This document shows, piece by piece, positions 53,057 to 63,271 of a stretch of 64,000 bases of DNA. Position 1 is the stretch's first letter. Each line of letters begins with the position of its first letter. The position numbers and the translations under genes are program-made. The notes under the pieces were generated by a model. The model did no database searches, was not told the origin of the DNA, and saw nothing but the letters and a program-made list of their open reading frames with translations. This DNA comes from Blepharisma stoltei (Eukaryota; Ciliophora; Heterotrichea; Heterotrichida; Blepharismidae). Location of the stretch: positions 930,001-994,000 of the forward strand of contig CAJZBQ010000005.1 in NCBI GenBank assembly GCA_914767885.1, read 5' to 3'.

Positions 53057-53310
53057 ATTTTGTATATGTGTGACATTCTCAATCATTAATTTAAATCACA
53101 GAAAGCCAAATCAATTAATAAGCTCTTATAAAAAAAATTGAAGTAAAGTTTAGCGGATTATCAGATAAATAATAAAAAATAATCATTTTTTATAGAATAT
53201 TTAAATTTACTTGTCATTAGAACGCTCTATGAAAGCGCTGATGCTATTACTGATTATTAGTTTTTCATTAAAAATTCTTTTCCTGATTCAATTTCCTGGA
53301 AGTTATTTAA

Positions 53311-56300
53311 ATGGAAGTCTACGAGGTCGTCAAAAGTATCGGAAGTGGGAACTTTGGCCAAGTTTACCTAGTCAGACATAAGTATGAAGGCCGAAATTAC
53401 GTGGTCAAGAAGATAAAGACCAGGGACATGAACGACAAAGACAGAGAAAACACAGAGCAAGAGGTCAGGCTCCTCCAAAAGCTGAGGCACGCCAACATTG
53501 TCGCTTATAAAGACTCATATATAGATAGAGAACAGTATCTCTGCATTGTAATGGTTTACTGCGAAGGTGGGGATATTTATTTGAAAATAAAAGACGCTAA
53601 AGGCAAGAAATTCAGTGAAGCCCAAATTTTAGAATGGATCGCTCAAATTCTTTTAGCTTTATTATACCTACATGAGAGGAAAATTCTCCACAGAGACCTA
53701 AAAACCCAAAATATCTTTATAAAGAACGGAAAAATCAGGCTAGGCGATTTTGGGATCGCAAAAGTCCTTGATGGCACCAAAGATTTTGCGAATACTTGCA
53801 TAGGGACTCCTTATTATATGTCTCCAGAGCTGTTTAAAAATAAGCCGTATTCGTATAAAAGCGACGTCTGGGCTTTTGGCTGTGTTATTTATGAGATGAT
53901 GAACTTAAGGCACGCTTTTGACGCACAAAGCTTGAATGGGCTTGCTATGAAGATTTTAAAAGGAAGCTACCCGCCTACCTCGCCATTTTACTCCAAAGGC
54001 CTCCGTGACATTGTCACCAAAATGCTTTCAGTGAACCCTAGCCAAAGGCCTACACTTATAGACTTATTAAACGGTTTCTTCACACGAGGTCTACTCCATA
54101 AAGACTATTTTTTTTTGGCCTAATTTTTTTTTGGCCTAATTTTTTTTGGCCTATTTTTTTTTGGCCTATTTTTTTTTGGCCTATTATTTTTTGGCCTATT
54201 TTTTTTTGGCCTATTTTTTTTTGGCCTATTGTTTTTTAGCCTATTTTTTTTTGGCCGATTTTTTTTTGGCCTATTTTTTTTTGGCCTATTTTTTTTTGGC
54301 CTATTTCTTTCTGGCCTATTTTTTTTTGGCCTATTTTTTTTTGGCCTATTTTTTTGGGCCATTTTTTAGCTATTTTTTACTAATATTTGAGCCTAATTTC
54401 ATACTAATGATTTTAATATAATTTTTAATGCATTTTAAACGATTTTATCAACATAAAATACACCTTTAACAGATCTCTTACTCCATGAATGCTAATTCAT
54501 TACTTTTTAAATTTCGAGAATTTTAAATTTAATTGGGATTTTTCCACTTAATTTACTCAATATTAATCGTGTAAGGAAATACATCCGTTACCCAATAATT
54601 ATTTAGTCTCTCAGCAGCTTCATGAATTATCCTCGACAGAAAAATAGACCAAAAAAAATAGGCCAAAAAAAAATAGGCCAAAAAAAAATAGGCCAAAAAA
54701 AAATAGGCCAAAAAAAATAGGCCAAAAAAAAATAGGTTAAAAAATAATAGGCCAAAAAAAAATTAGGCTAAAAAAAAATAGGCCAAAAAAAATATAGGCC
54801 AAAAAAAAAATAGGCCAAAAAAAATAGGCCAAAAAAAAATAGGCCAAAAAAAAAATAGGCCAAAAAAAAATAGGCCCAAAAAAAAATAGGCCAAAAAAAA
54901 AATATGCCAAAAAAAAAATAGGCCAAAAAAAAATAGGCCAAAAAAAAATAGGCCAAAAAAAATTAGGCCAAAAACAAAAATAGTCGTTATGGAGTAGACC
55001 TCGTGTGAAGACACGTTATTAAACACACCCTTAATCAGACGTCACGTCGTCATTTATTTGCGTGACTGCTTAACTCCAACCACAGAGCCTAAAGACCTAG
55101 ACGATATCAATGTAGATTCCCTCAAAGACCAAGCTGAAAGATACGGATTAATGCCACTAATAAACGGAGAGTCCAAAATGCCTCAGCCTATTCAAAGGAG
55201 TGAGCAGCAAATTGAAGCCAAACTAAAAAAAGAAGAAGAAGAAAAGCAAGAAATGGAAGTTTTACTATCAAAATTAACAGCCCAGAAAAAAGAAATAAAG
55301 TCAAAATTAAAGCAAAATATCAACAAAGTGAAGCAGCAAGAGACAGAAAAAGCAAATGAGCTGGAAAAGCAGCAAAAACAAAAGCAGGTGGACGCAGAAA
55401 AACGAAGAGATGCCCAATTGCAAGAAAAAAGGAAAAAAGCTAAGGCTTATAATAAAAGAGTAGAAGACAACAGTAAATCTGAAGAAGACAAAAGACAAGA
55501 AGAGTCTACAACGGCAAGAGACAGAGTAATTGCAGAAAAAGAAAAAAGGAGAAAAGAAGAAGAGGACAGAAAATATGCAGAGCTTATGCAGATACACCAG
55601 CAGAATCAGTATAACAGACAGGTCGCAGTTGAAATGCACCAGGCGCAGTTCAGGACTTCTTCTATATTACAGTCAGCTCTTACTTATGAAAAAGTCGCCC
55701 CAAATCTTACAGAAGAAGAACTAAAAGAAGTGGCAGAGTATGAAGAAGAGTCGACTGAAGCACAAACTGATGAAGAAGAGCTTAAAAAGCTTGAAGAACT
55801 TAGGCTTATTAATCAGCAAGTTAATGACACAATAGAAAGAATCCAAGTAAAAACGATAAGGATCGAAGAAATGAGAGAAAGCTTGAGGTTTTCGAAGTCT
55901 GGGATGTCAGGGTTCGAGCCTGATCCACCTGATGAGGTTGAAGAAATTAATGAAGAAAACAGCCCAGAGGTAAATTATGGAGAATTAGAAGCTGTAGAAG
56001 AACTAGAAGAGGAAGAAGCCAAAGAAGAGCTCCCATCGTGACATTCAAAGCTTATTCCTTCAATTAATAGCGAGCGCTTTTTATTAATTTTTGTATAGTG
56101 AATAAAAATACGATTTTTAAGCCAAAAATTAATTGCTCAGAACTTTTTTATTACCAATAGGCTAGAGAAAAATTAAAGCTTCTCCAACAGTAATTTCTAT
56201 TTAGTAAGTGTGAAGCTGGAATTGGCCACCAACTCTATGAAAGAAGCTTGAATTTGCTTAAAGAAATGTCTGGGCATAATAACGACGCTATAAGGAGCGC

Positions 56301-56385
56301 TTTAATTGAACTGCTAGGCATCAACAATATTGGGTACTGGGTCATTCTTGACCAGATAATAGTCATTGAAAGCTCTTTAACCTAA
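53311..56385 (+). CDS. NEK-family protein kinase, interrupted by element D2
   Basis: NIMA-related kinases regulate cilia length and cell cycle; ciliates have many. N-terminal kinase: GSGNFG 11-16, Lys33, HRD 127-129 (HRDLKTQN), DFG 146-148, GTPYYMSPE, all intact. Element D2 (54073-55015) splits the last kinase helix; removing it with one 9-bp repeat gives the NEK hallmark LIDLLNTPLIRRHVVIYL. A coiled coil follows (EEEEKQEMEVLLSKL and onward, about residues 300-450), then an acidic linker and a C-terminal block (REKLKLLQH, KCEAGIGHQLYERSLNLL) seen in other NEKs. A 95-bp IES (56068-56162) and a 15-nt intron (56190-56204) lie near the end; stop TAA 56383-56385; 670 residues. Confidence 0.9.
54073..55015. 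mobile_element. Element D2: inverted 14-bp arrays with 9-bp target duplication (943 bp)
   Basis: Repeats TTATTAAAC at 54064-54072 and 55016-55024. Inverted ends TCTTCACACGAGGTCTACTC. The left half has about 18 units of GGCCTATTTTTTTT, the right half over 20 reverse-complement units, with a central core of about 270 bp homologous to D1. The TA in the target repeat allows TA-type excision. Confidence 0.9.
56068..56162. other. TA-bounded IES, 95 bp, in NEK gene
   Basis: TA at 56068-56069 and 56163-56164; joins LIPSIN to REKLKLLQH. A left TA three bases earlier (98 bp) also fits. Confidence 0.72.
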
Positions 56386-56407
56386 GAAATGTAATCATTT
56401 TAATAAT

Positions 56408-56959
56408 ATGAAGCGCACCACTGTTTATGACAGAAATTTAAAAGCCAAGCGCGAGGTCTCTGTCAGCGCTTTCCACTTTCTTTTCTCAGAAATCGTCCAG
56501 TACTGCTTAGCGAAAGCAAATAGTGATGCCCAAGAACTAGAGCGACAATTAGAAGAGCTCGGCCAGCCCCTTGGAGCAAAATTTTTAGAATTAGTGTGCT
56601 TTAGGGACAGAAATTCTAAAAAAGACATAAATATAATAGAGTGCTTAAGATTCATCCACGGACCGCTCTGGAAAACGCTTTTTAATAAAAATGCAGATGA
56701 GCTTGAACAAAACACAGAAGAGCACGACACCTTCATGATAAGCGAAAAAGAGCCAAGCCTTTGCAACCAGTTTGCTTGCCTCCCAAAAGGCGACGACTAT
56801 TTGAACTGTGGAGCTTTTGTTGCTGGGATTATTGAAGGAATTTTAGCTTCTGCCAATTTCCCTGCCAAAGTTTCAGCTATTTTTAAAAATGATGAGGAGT
56901 CGAGAAAAACTGTTTTTCTAGTGAAATTTAATAGTGATACAATAGATGGGAATTATTAA
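56408..56959 (+). CDS. TRAPPC5: TRAPP complex subunit 5
   Basis: 183 residues of the Bet3 family, close to the 188 of animals. Signatures: VSVSAFHFLFSEIVQYC, LEELGQPLGAKFLEL, LRFIHGPLWKTLFNKNADEL, PKGDDYLNCGAFVAGIIEGIL, FPAKV. TRAPPC5 (Trs31) is a core subunit of TRAPP complexes, activating Rab1-type GTPases in ER-Golgi traffic (family knowledge). Single exon, no IES. It lies 22 bp after the NEK stop on the same strand and ends 8 bp before the convergent TMEM43 stop. Confidence 0.93.
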   Translation: MKRTTVYDRNLKAKREVSVSAFHFLFSEIVQYCLAKANSDAQELERQLEELGQPLGAKFLELVCFRDRNSKKDINIIECLRFIHGPLWKTLFNKNADELEQNTEEHDTFMISEKEPSLCNQFACLPKGDDYLNCGAFVAGIIEGILASANFPAKVSAIFKNDEESRKTVFLVKFNSDTIDGNY

Positions 56960-56966
56960 TTACAAA

Positions 56967-58013
56967 TTAAGTGGCAAGAATAAATCCTATAAGCAATAAT
57001 AGAGTTGAAAATATGCGAATTATGTATTGTTTTGTTCGGCGATTGCTTAGCTTTCTTTCTAGAAGTTTGTCAGCAGAAATAATGCCACTTTCAACAGTTA
57101 AAAGTTTCCCTTCATATCTAGTTAGTGTATCCCCATCTTGGGCACCTAAAATACTAACAGCTGTGCCTATATGCAAAACTGAATATTTAATCCTATAATC
57201 TCCTATTCCAGGCTTGTATTCTCCTTCAACAGCTTCTTGTGTAGTAAGATAATAATAAGTATCATCGTAATAAATAATATATTTATTCAAAGAATCATAT
57301 ATTGGGGTTGGGTGGACTAGTCTCAGTTTTTCTCTGATAGGAATTTTTTTCAGGATTTCTCTTGACATTCGATAAGGACCTATAAAGGCTTCAGGCTGGC
57401 ATGAAAATGTAGCATTTTGCAGCTTAGGGTCCCAGTCTGGGTTGTGGTGGGCTTCATTAGACTTGAAATGGGAAGAATTTATTTGTGATCTTGCCCAGAC
57501 GTGCTTATAATCAATCGCTTTTAGGCCATCTTTTATTGTTTCTTCTTGCCATTGATACATTTCTACTTGTCGTTTAAGCAAAAGTGCTTCAGAAACTGTT
57601 ACTATAGGCAGAAAAGGGTCTTGGAGATAAAAAGGTATGCCAACTTGTAAGTTTCCTGCAACGAATATTAATTTCCCGTTATTTCCAGAGTCAATAATAG
57701 GTGGTGCATCGATTACCACGTTAAGACATTTGTTAAGGAATTTTTGAGTAATTTGGTAATTCCATTCAAAATATCCTCATATAGCTCCTCCGACTACAAG
57801 AATAAGAATACCAAGCACTAATCCTACAACTGAGGCTGAGTTTGAAGGTGTCTCAGGAATTGAAGGCAAGTCGCTATAATTTTCTGACCCAGATTCTTGT
57901 ATAGTGTTTTCTGTAGTGATAGAACTGTCTGAGCTATTTGAAGGATAAGTGTAAAAACCACTGCAATAGCAGAGTAATAAGCAGTAAATCAAAATTGTAA
58001 TGTGGAGAACCAT
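56967..58013 (-). CDS. TMEM43: TMEM43 (LUMA) family membrane protein
   Basis: 348 residues read without interruption once TGA is Trp (GGAIWGYFEW). Start MVLHITILIYCLLLCYCSG is a signal peptide, then a Ser/Thr-rich stretch, a TM helix (VVGLVLGILILVVGGAI), the family block NNGKLIFVAGNL ... SEALLLKRQVEMYQW, a lumenal domain and a C-terminal TM helix (IFSTLLLLIGFILA). Animal TMEM43 sits in the ER and inner nuclear membrane. A Ser/Thr-rich segment before the first TM is extra compared with animals. No introns or IESs. Confidence 0.85.
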
Positions 58014-58111
58014 TATTTAATGTCTATTAGGATTTGTACATCTTTTTCAGCTATGAATTTCAATATATTTTAAGTTGTAAAAATGCGTAAAATAATAACT
58101 TTTTTTAGAAA

Positions 58112-60263
58112 ATGCAAGAAAAATACAAACTCCCTGCTTGCTTGAGCAAGAAAGATTTTAGAGGAACAAGCCAAACTGCAACTCCTTCTTCAAGGCAGGC
58201 AAAGACGCCTAAATTAAACCGGATTTTTTCAGAATCAAAATTATTTTCAGCTACTACAACGAACCTTTACAAAAATAATTTTAATACTAGCCAGCCTGAC
58301 CAAACATATCTGGCCAAGATAAGGCCAAAACACATTAGGATTGATAAGGAAAAACTATACGAAGAAAATATCACATATAAGCACATGATAAATGCATTAA
58401 GCGAAGAAAATACAAAATTAAAAACCAAAATATCTCAAATGGATCATGAGATGCAAGAAAAAAAATTATACCCAAATACACCTATTGTAACTCAAAAAGG
58501 AAAATCCCAAGTGCATTTGATAGAAAATTTAAAAAGCACAATAAAAGAACTCCGAAGTGAGCTGCAAACAAGAAACATGGAATATGAAGAGCTGAAACGC
58601 TCAGTAAGAGTCACAAAAATGAACGAAGTCACTGAAGAGCTAAAACAATATATTAATGAATGCAAAAGATTGAAAAGAGCCAATGATGAGTTACAAGAAG
58701 GCTTAAATAATCCTCCCAATGCAATGGGAGGCTTAGCGGGACTTACTGCATATGGAAAGCTGAAAATAGAATATGAGCAGCTTGAAAAAAGCTTAAGGCT
58801 TTATCAAGAATCTGATAAGATGAAATCTGAACAAATTGCTGAGCTTAAAAGATTATTCAACCAAAGCGAGCAAGGGGTATTAATTATTGATGAAGAGCCA
58901 GTTTCTAAGAGATCCAATAGAAGTGCTGAGATAAATGACCAAAATAACAAGGAAATAAATAAACCAAATGCTCAAAAGAAAGAAGCTCTAATACCTTTAG
59001 AAGGAAACAATGAATTTATTAAGAATGAAGCTGGAGATATGACTAATCGAACTAAATTGATTTTGAAAAAGCTGCAGTTATTTTTGAAGATAAATAAATT
59101 GCAGCCGAAAGACTGGATTGAGACAATTCCTAGATCAATTCAAGGAATATTGTCATTAGATGAACTATGAAAAGCATTAAATACCGGAAAAATTCCTATA
59201 ACTAATGAAGAAGTCCACATATTACTTCAGCAGCTTGGAGAAAACGACAATCAAATTTTATGCTCAGTCTTAGTTGACGAGCTCTCTGCAATGGACCTAA
59301 GAAAGCCTTCAATACCTTCCAGTATCCTAGAAATTGGCACCCCAAAACCAATCTCAAAAAGTGATGCTCAGATAATTCTAGGAGAAATTCAATGCAGACT
59401 CGCCCTTTTAAACATAAAAGACTTGAAAAAATCATTAGAAAATGACCTCAAAAACGACTCATTTACATTTTCAGAATTAATTGAAATCTTTAATGACAAA
59501 TATTTAAAGATCGAAAAAGACGAAGACAGGACAAAGCTAGCTAAATATTTCCTCTGCAATAAAACAAGTATTTCGAAACAAGAATTGATTAATATGATCA
59601 TTAGTGAAACAGAAGACTGGAAATTTTTAAGTCCTAGTGAAATTGATAGTGCAATTAAAGGAATTAAAGCAAAATTATGGGAAGGCTATGATGACCTTTT
59701 AACAAGAATTAAAAGAAAACTTGCAAGCGAATTTATCCCAGTTTGAGATTTAATTGATGAAATGAAAATATATGGATTTATAAGTATATATTTATTTTTG
59801 TAAATTTAAATTTGTGGTTTTTAATGCAAAAATTAAGAAAATCATTATAAATTAGGATACACCTGAGCAAATATTATTTTGCAAGGAACAGTTTTTCTCA
59901 TATGAAAAGTCAATGAGTAGAGTGCCTTATGCGCAAGCACTGAAAGATTTAAATAAATTAGTCGTAAAAACCCAAGCAAAAGAAAATTCATTTGTAGAAC
60001 CACAAGAAAGCTCAATTGAAATTAATAAAGATGAAGAAATCTCTGGGTCTCATAATGAAGAAAATAAAGAGTATATTTATTCTCAGCTAGAACCTGCTCT
60101 TTCTGAAGATGAGCCATTTTCAGATATTGAAATTAGTAAAAATATGCTAGAATCTAATAAAGAGAGCACTGCAATGGCAAATATTTTAGAGATACCTGAT
60201 GAAACTCATGCAAAAGCAAGTGAAAAGCCTTCTTTCATTGAAGAGAAAATTGAAGAATTATAG
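58112..60263 (+). CDS. Coiled-coil protein with EF-hand-like C-terminal region
   Basis: Start MQEKYKLPACLSKKDF; 692 residues after a 73-bp IES (59785-59857) is removed, with TGA-coded Trp at 59168-59170 (LDELWKALN) and 59744-59746. Residues 80-260 form a coiled coil (MINALSEENTKLKTKI, ECKRLKRANDELQEGL). After about residue 310 come repeated helix-loop-helix-like units (LILKKLQLFLKINKL, SELIEIFNDKYLKIEKDED, ISKQELINMIISE) like degenerate EF-hands. The join reads IYGFISTPEQILFCKEQF. An acidic tail ends TAG. Ciliary or basal-body proteins often have this layout; function unknown. Confidence 0.75.
59785..59857. other. TA-bounded IES, 73 bp
   Basis: TA at 59785-59786 and 59858-59859; restores IYGFISTPEQILFC in frame. 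Confidence 0.7.
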
Positions 60264-60619
60264 AAATTAGCAAAATTAATTTTTTAACTTATGAGATAAA
60301 TCTATCAATTAACGAAAATATGCAGAGTAGCATTATAAAATTATTTTATAGCCTAATTCTCTTTCAACTAATATATTTTATCAATTCTTTACTTAAAATC
60401 AAACAAATAATTTGAAAGGCTACAACTATTTTTCTCTGCGACATTTCCTCGGGTTTATACAGTCAAATTTTTTTTCTAGTCAATATTTGGTCCAAAATAA
60501 AAGTTTTTTGCCGAAAAAAATATCTAACAAAAAACCCCAAAAAATGTCTGCAAAGAAAATTAAGAACTAAAAGACATGCTACTAATTCGAAATATTTATT
60601 AATAAATTATTACTTAAGC
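60264..60619. other. AT-rich spacer between convergent genes
   Basis: About 350 bp; no frame or structure seen. Likely two 3' ends. Confidence 0.45.
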
Positions 60620-62482
60620 TTAATTCTGATGATATCTCATGATTTCTTGTATGAAATATTCTCTCAGCTGCTGCGCTGTAATATTTTCCACATGCTCAAA
60701 TTCAAAATCTGCAGGCACTTCGGCATCAACCTCTTTTTGCACGTCTCTAACACTATCAAAATAATTATTCCTCAAGGCCTCAATGCAAGAAATCCTATTT
60801 CTCGGGTTAAACAAAATCATATGTTCCATCAATTCTATCAGAGCTCTATCTGAATGCGGATAAATCAAAGCCAGGCTTTTCTTTTCTCTTGTTCCAAAAG
60901 AATTCAAATAAATAAGTGCTTTATCGTCAGTGATAAATTGCTTATCATTATCATCAGGAGTCCCAATTACTTCAAAAATTACGTTTAGCTGGTCACTATT
61001 GCTTGAAGGAAAGCCAGCCCTTCTCATTTTGGTATGATGGTCTGGGGACAGTGGGAAACAAGAATTTCCAGGGAAAAGTGGGCTTCTGTCCATAAAAGTG
61101 GGAGCGTTCTCTCTTAGCATTCCACATAGCTCAGCAATGACACAGCCTAAGCTCCACACGTCAATTGCTTTGGTGTATTCTCTTTCTAGTAAAATCAGCT
61201 CTGGAGCTCTATACCATCTGGTGACCACATGTCCAGTCAATTCAGTTTTCGTCTGAAGTCCTGGCTTGCTTCTCACCAGTTTTGGTTTTCCTTGTGCTTT
61301 TTCTGGCTTTGGGTGTTTATCAACTGGGTGTATATCGTCTTGTTCCATTTCCATGGCTAATCTGCTGCAAGAAAATCCTAATCATTTTTTCAGTATGTAT
61401 TCTATATTAAAATCGCTAAAAATATATTTTTTAAAATAAATCCATTGAAAAAACTCATTTAAAAAATTCTATGACCTTTTTTGTGAAAAATTTTACATGA
61501 TTTTTTTATTTTTATTCATTTAAAAACTCTAATAAAATCTAAATCACCCATTTCCATGTCAAGACTATCTTTATTCTCCTCAGTCACACTTCTAGCTAAG
61601 CCAAAATCACAAATTTTTACTTCACAATCTTCATTTAGCAGTATATTTGCAGGCTTGAGATCCCTATGAAGTATATTTGCGCTGTGAATATACTTAAGCC
61701 CACAGATGATATTGTAGGTAATTAGCTGGATGTGGTCTTCTTGTAAGTGAACTGGACTTTTAATTAGTTTTTTAAGGTCAGACTGGGCGTGCTCCATAAC
61801 TACATAAAGCTCATTGAAGGTCTGGAGGTTCTTTGGGAGCAGAATTTCACGCATTTTCACTATGTTAGGGTGATTGAGGTGCTTTAGATAAATAAAATGG
61901 CTTTCTCACTCAAGCAATTTTATTTATGGGGCTGCATAGCAATAGCGGTTTAACTCTGGGGATAACCAAAAGAACTGCTCCTCAGTGCGCTCAAGAGCTC
62001 GGGTCTTTACCCCTCAGCACACCCAAGGGAGGGTGGACCCTTAGGCGGAACACGCGCAGGAGCTGAGTCGATACAAAGCTGTGGCGGCAGCGAAGCCCGT
62101 CGAAGTCGGAACGCTGTATTTACCCATGCCTTGGCGAATCAAAGTAGGTCGATCCAGAAGTCCATGGGCCCGACACGTGGATAAATATGGTGGCAGCTCT
62201 GGACACTGCTACCCCGTAGTGGACGTTAAACGTTATAAATAACTTAAGATTAAGATTGAGGTGCTTTAAAATGCTGACTTCACGCAGTAGCCTTTTACAA
62301 TCGATCAAGTCATCGAAAATTTTGGTCATCTGCTTGATAGCGACACGTTGGCCAGTAGGGACATGTCTGGCTTCACAGACCATTCCGTAGCTACCTGAGC
62401 CTAGTTGCTTTATAATTTGGTAGTTTGGGCCAACGTCCCAGTCTATCACGTTGCGAGGTATGTTGAGCTTTTTTCCTGCCAT
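60620..62482 (-). CDS. Atypical MAP kinase with TGH activation motif
   Basis: Start [15 protein letters not shown] (ATG 62482), stop TAA 60620-60622; about 432 residues after removing R5 and a 182-bp IES (a 203-bp alternative also fits). Landmarks: GSGSYG 28-33, Lys50, HRD 145-147, DFG 165-167, [13 protein letters not shown]. The activation motif is T-G-H where MAP kinases have T-x-[15 protein letters not shown]. The loop between DFG and this motif is about 60 residues instead of about 15, Lys/Pro/Asp-rich. R5 breaks the C-helix region ([13 protein letters not shown]). The rest matches the MAPK insert and CD region ([15 protein letters not shown]). Loss of the tyrosine suggests activation differs from classical dual phosphorylation; this is inference. 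Confidence 0.9.
61358..61539. other. IES in MAP kinase activation loop (182 bp, or 203 bp)
   Basis: TA at 61358-61359 and 61540-61541 gives [14 protein letters not shown]. An 11-bp direct repeat CCATTTCCATG (61345-61355 and 61548-61558) would instead remove 203 bp and give SLDMEMEQDD. Both keep the frame. Confidence 0.7.
61887..62253 (+). mobile_element. Retroposon-like IES R5 in MAP kinase gene (367 bp, 15-bp target duplication)
   Basis: Perfect repeats GATTGAGGTGCTTTA at 61872-61886 and 62254-62268. It starts GATAAATAAAATGGC and ends with ACTTAAGATTAA before the repeat. GC-rich interior with no coding frame. Removal with one repeat restores [14 protein letters not shown] exactly. Confidence 0.88.
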
Positions 62483-63271
62483 TAAGTTTGTAAAACCGAT
62501 TTTCAAATGTCAATATATGGCGTTGAATTATTGACTTAAATTCAAAAAGTATGGCTTATTAGACGAGTTTGGCATGAATTATTTGGATATTATTTATAAA
62601 TCTACAGAGAGGAGTCAATAGAGAATAAAGAATTTGAATTTTCAGGTGAAATTGGATATGAAGTTGCTGATAATAATAATAAAAGAATCGATAGATAAGG
62701 CTTATTAAAGGTTATAAATAAAAAAATAAAATCATACAGTTTTGGGAATTTCCTTATAAGTTCTGAAAATTCTAAAACTCACCAGTTTTAGCTAACTAAA
62801 ATTAGCTTTCAAATAGGGTATTTTATTTTTCCTATTAAAACTTTGGTTAGTGAAAAAATAGCTATAAAGAGATTTTTAATGAATTTAGAGTTTTGCAATG
62901 CAAAATAAATTCAAATATTTTTCATAATTTTAATTATAAAGAAAGTTTAAGAAATAGCTTAATAATTTCTCTAATCAATCCTTTCAAGTGAAAAAAATAA
63001 TTAAAATATAATGGGATAAAATAAGCAAGATCTAGGTGATCAAATATATTATTATGAGCTGGCGTATAATAGGATGGCCACCACACGTCGGGACATTTTC
63101 CCACACCTGGAACCGAAATCCCGCTTGCGGAGCGTCCACACTTAAGCGGCTGCACACGTGAAAAATATCCCACATGTAGATACCCTCTCAAAATAATCCA
63201 ACACAATATAAAGCAATATGAGACGATATTAACATAAAATATCTTGAACAGTTTATAATTAATTCTTATAA
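62483..63271. other. Spacer between divergent genes, with a GC-rich patch
   Basis: Mostly AT-rich, but 63050-63185 is GC-rich with repeated CACACGT/CACAC words (CCACCACACGTCGGG, GGCTGCACACGTG, CCCACATGTAG). This may be a retroposon fragment or a promoter region for the TPR gene; no target repeat was found. Confidence 0.4.

Noticed and set aside
58112-59746. Two separate genes split at the TGA 59168
   Set aside because: TGA is Trp here; the frame continues without a break and the same codon is Trp in other conserved proteins.
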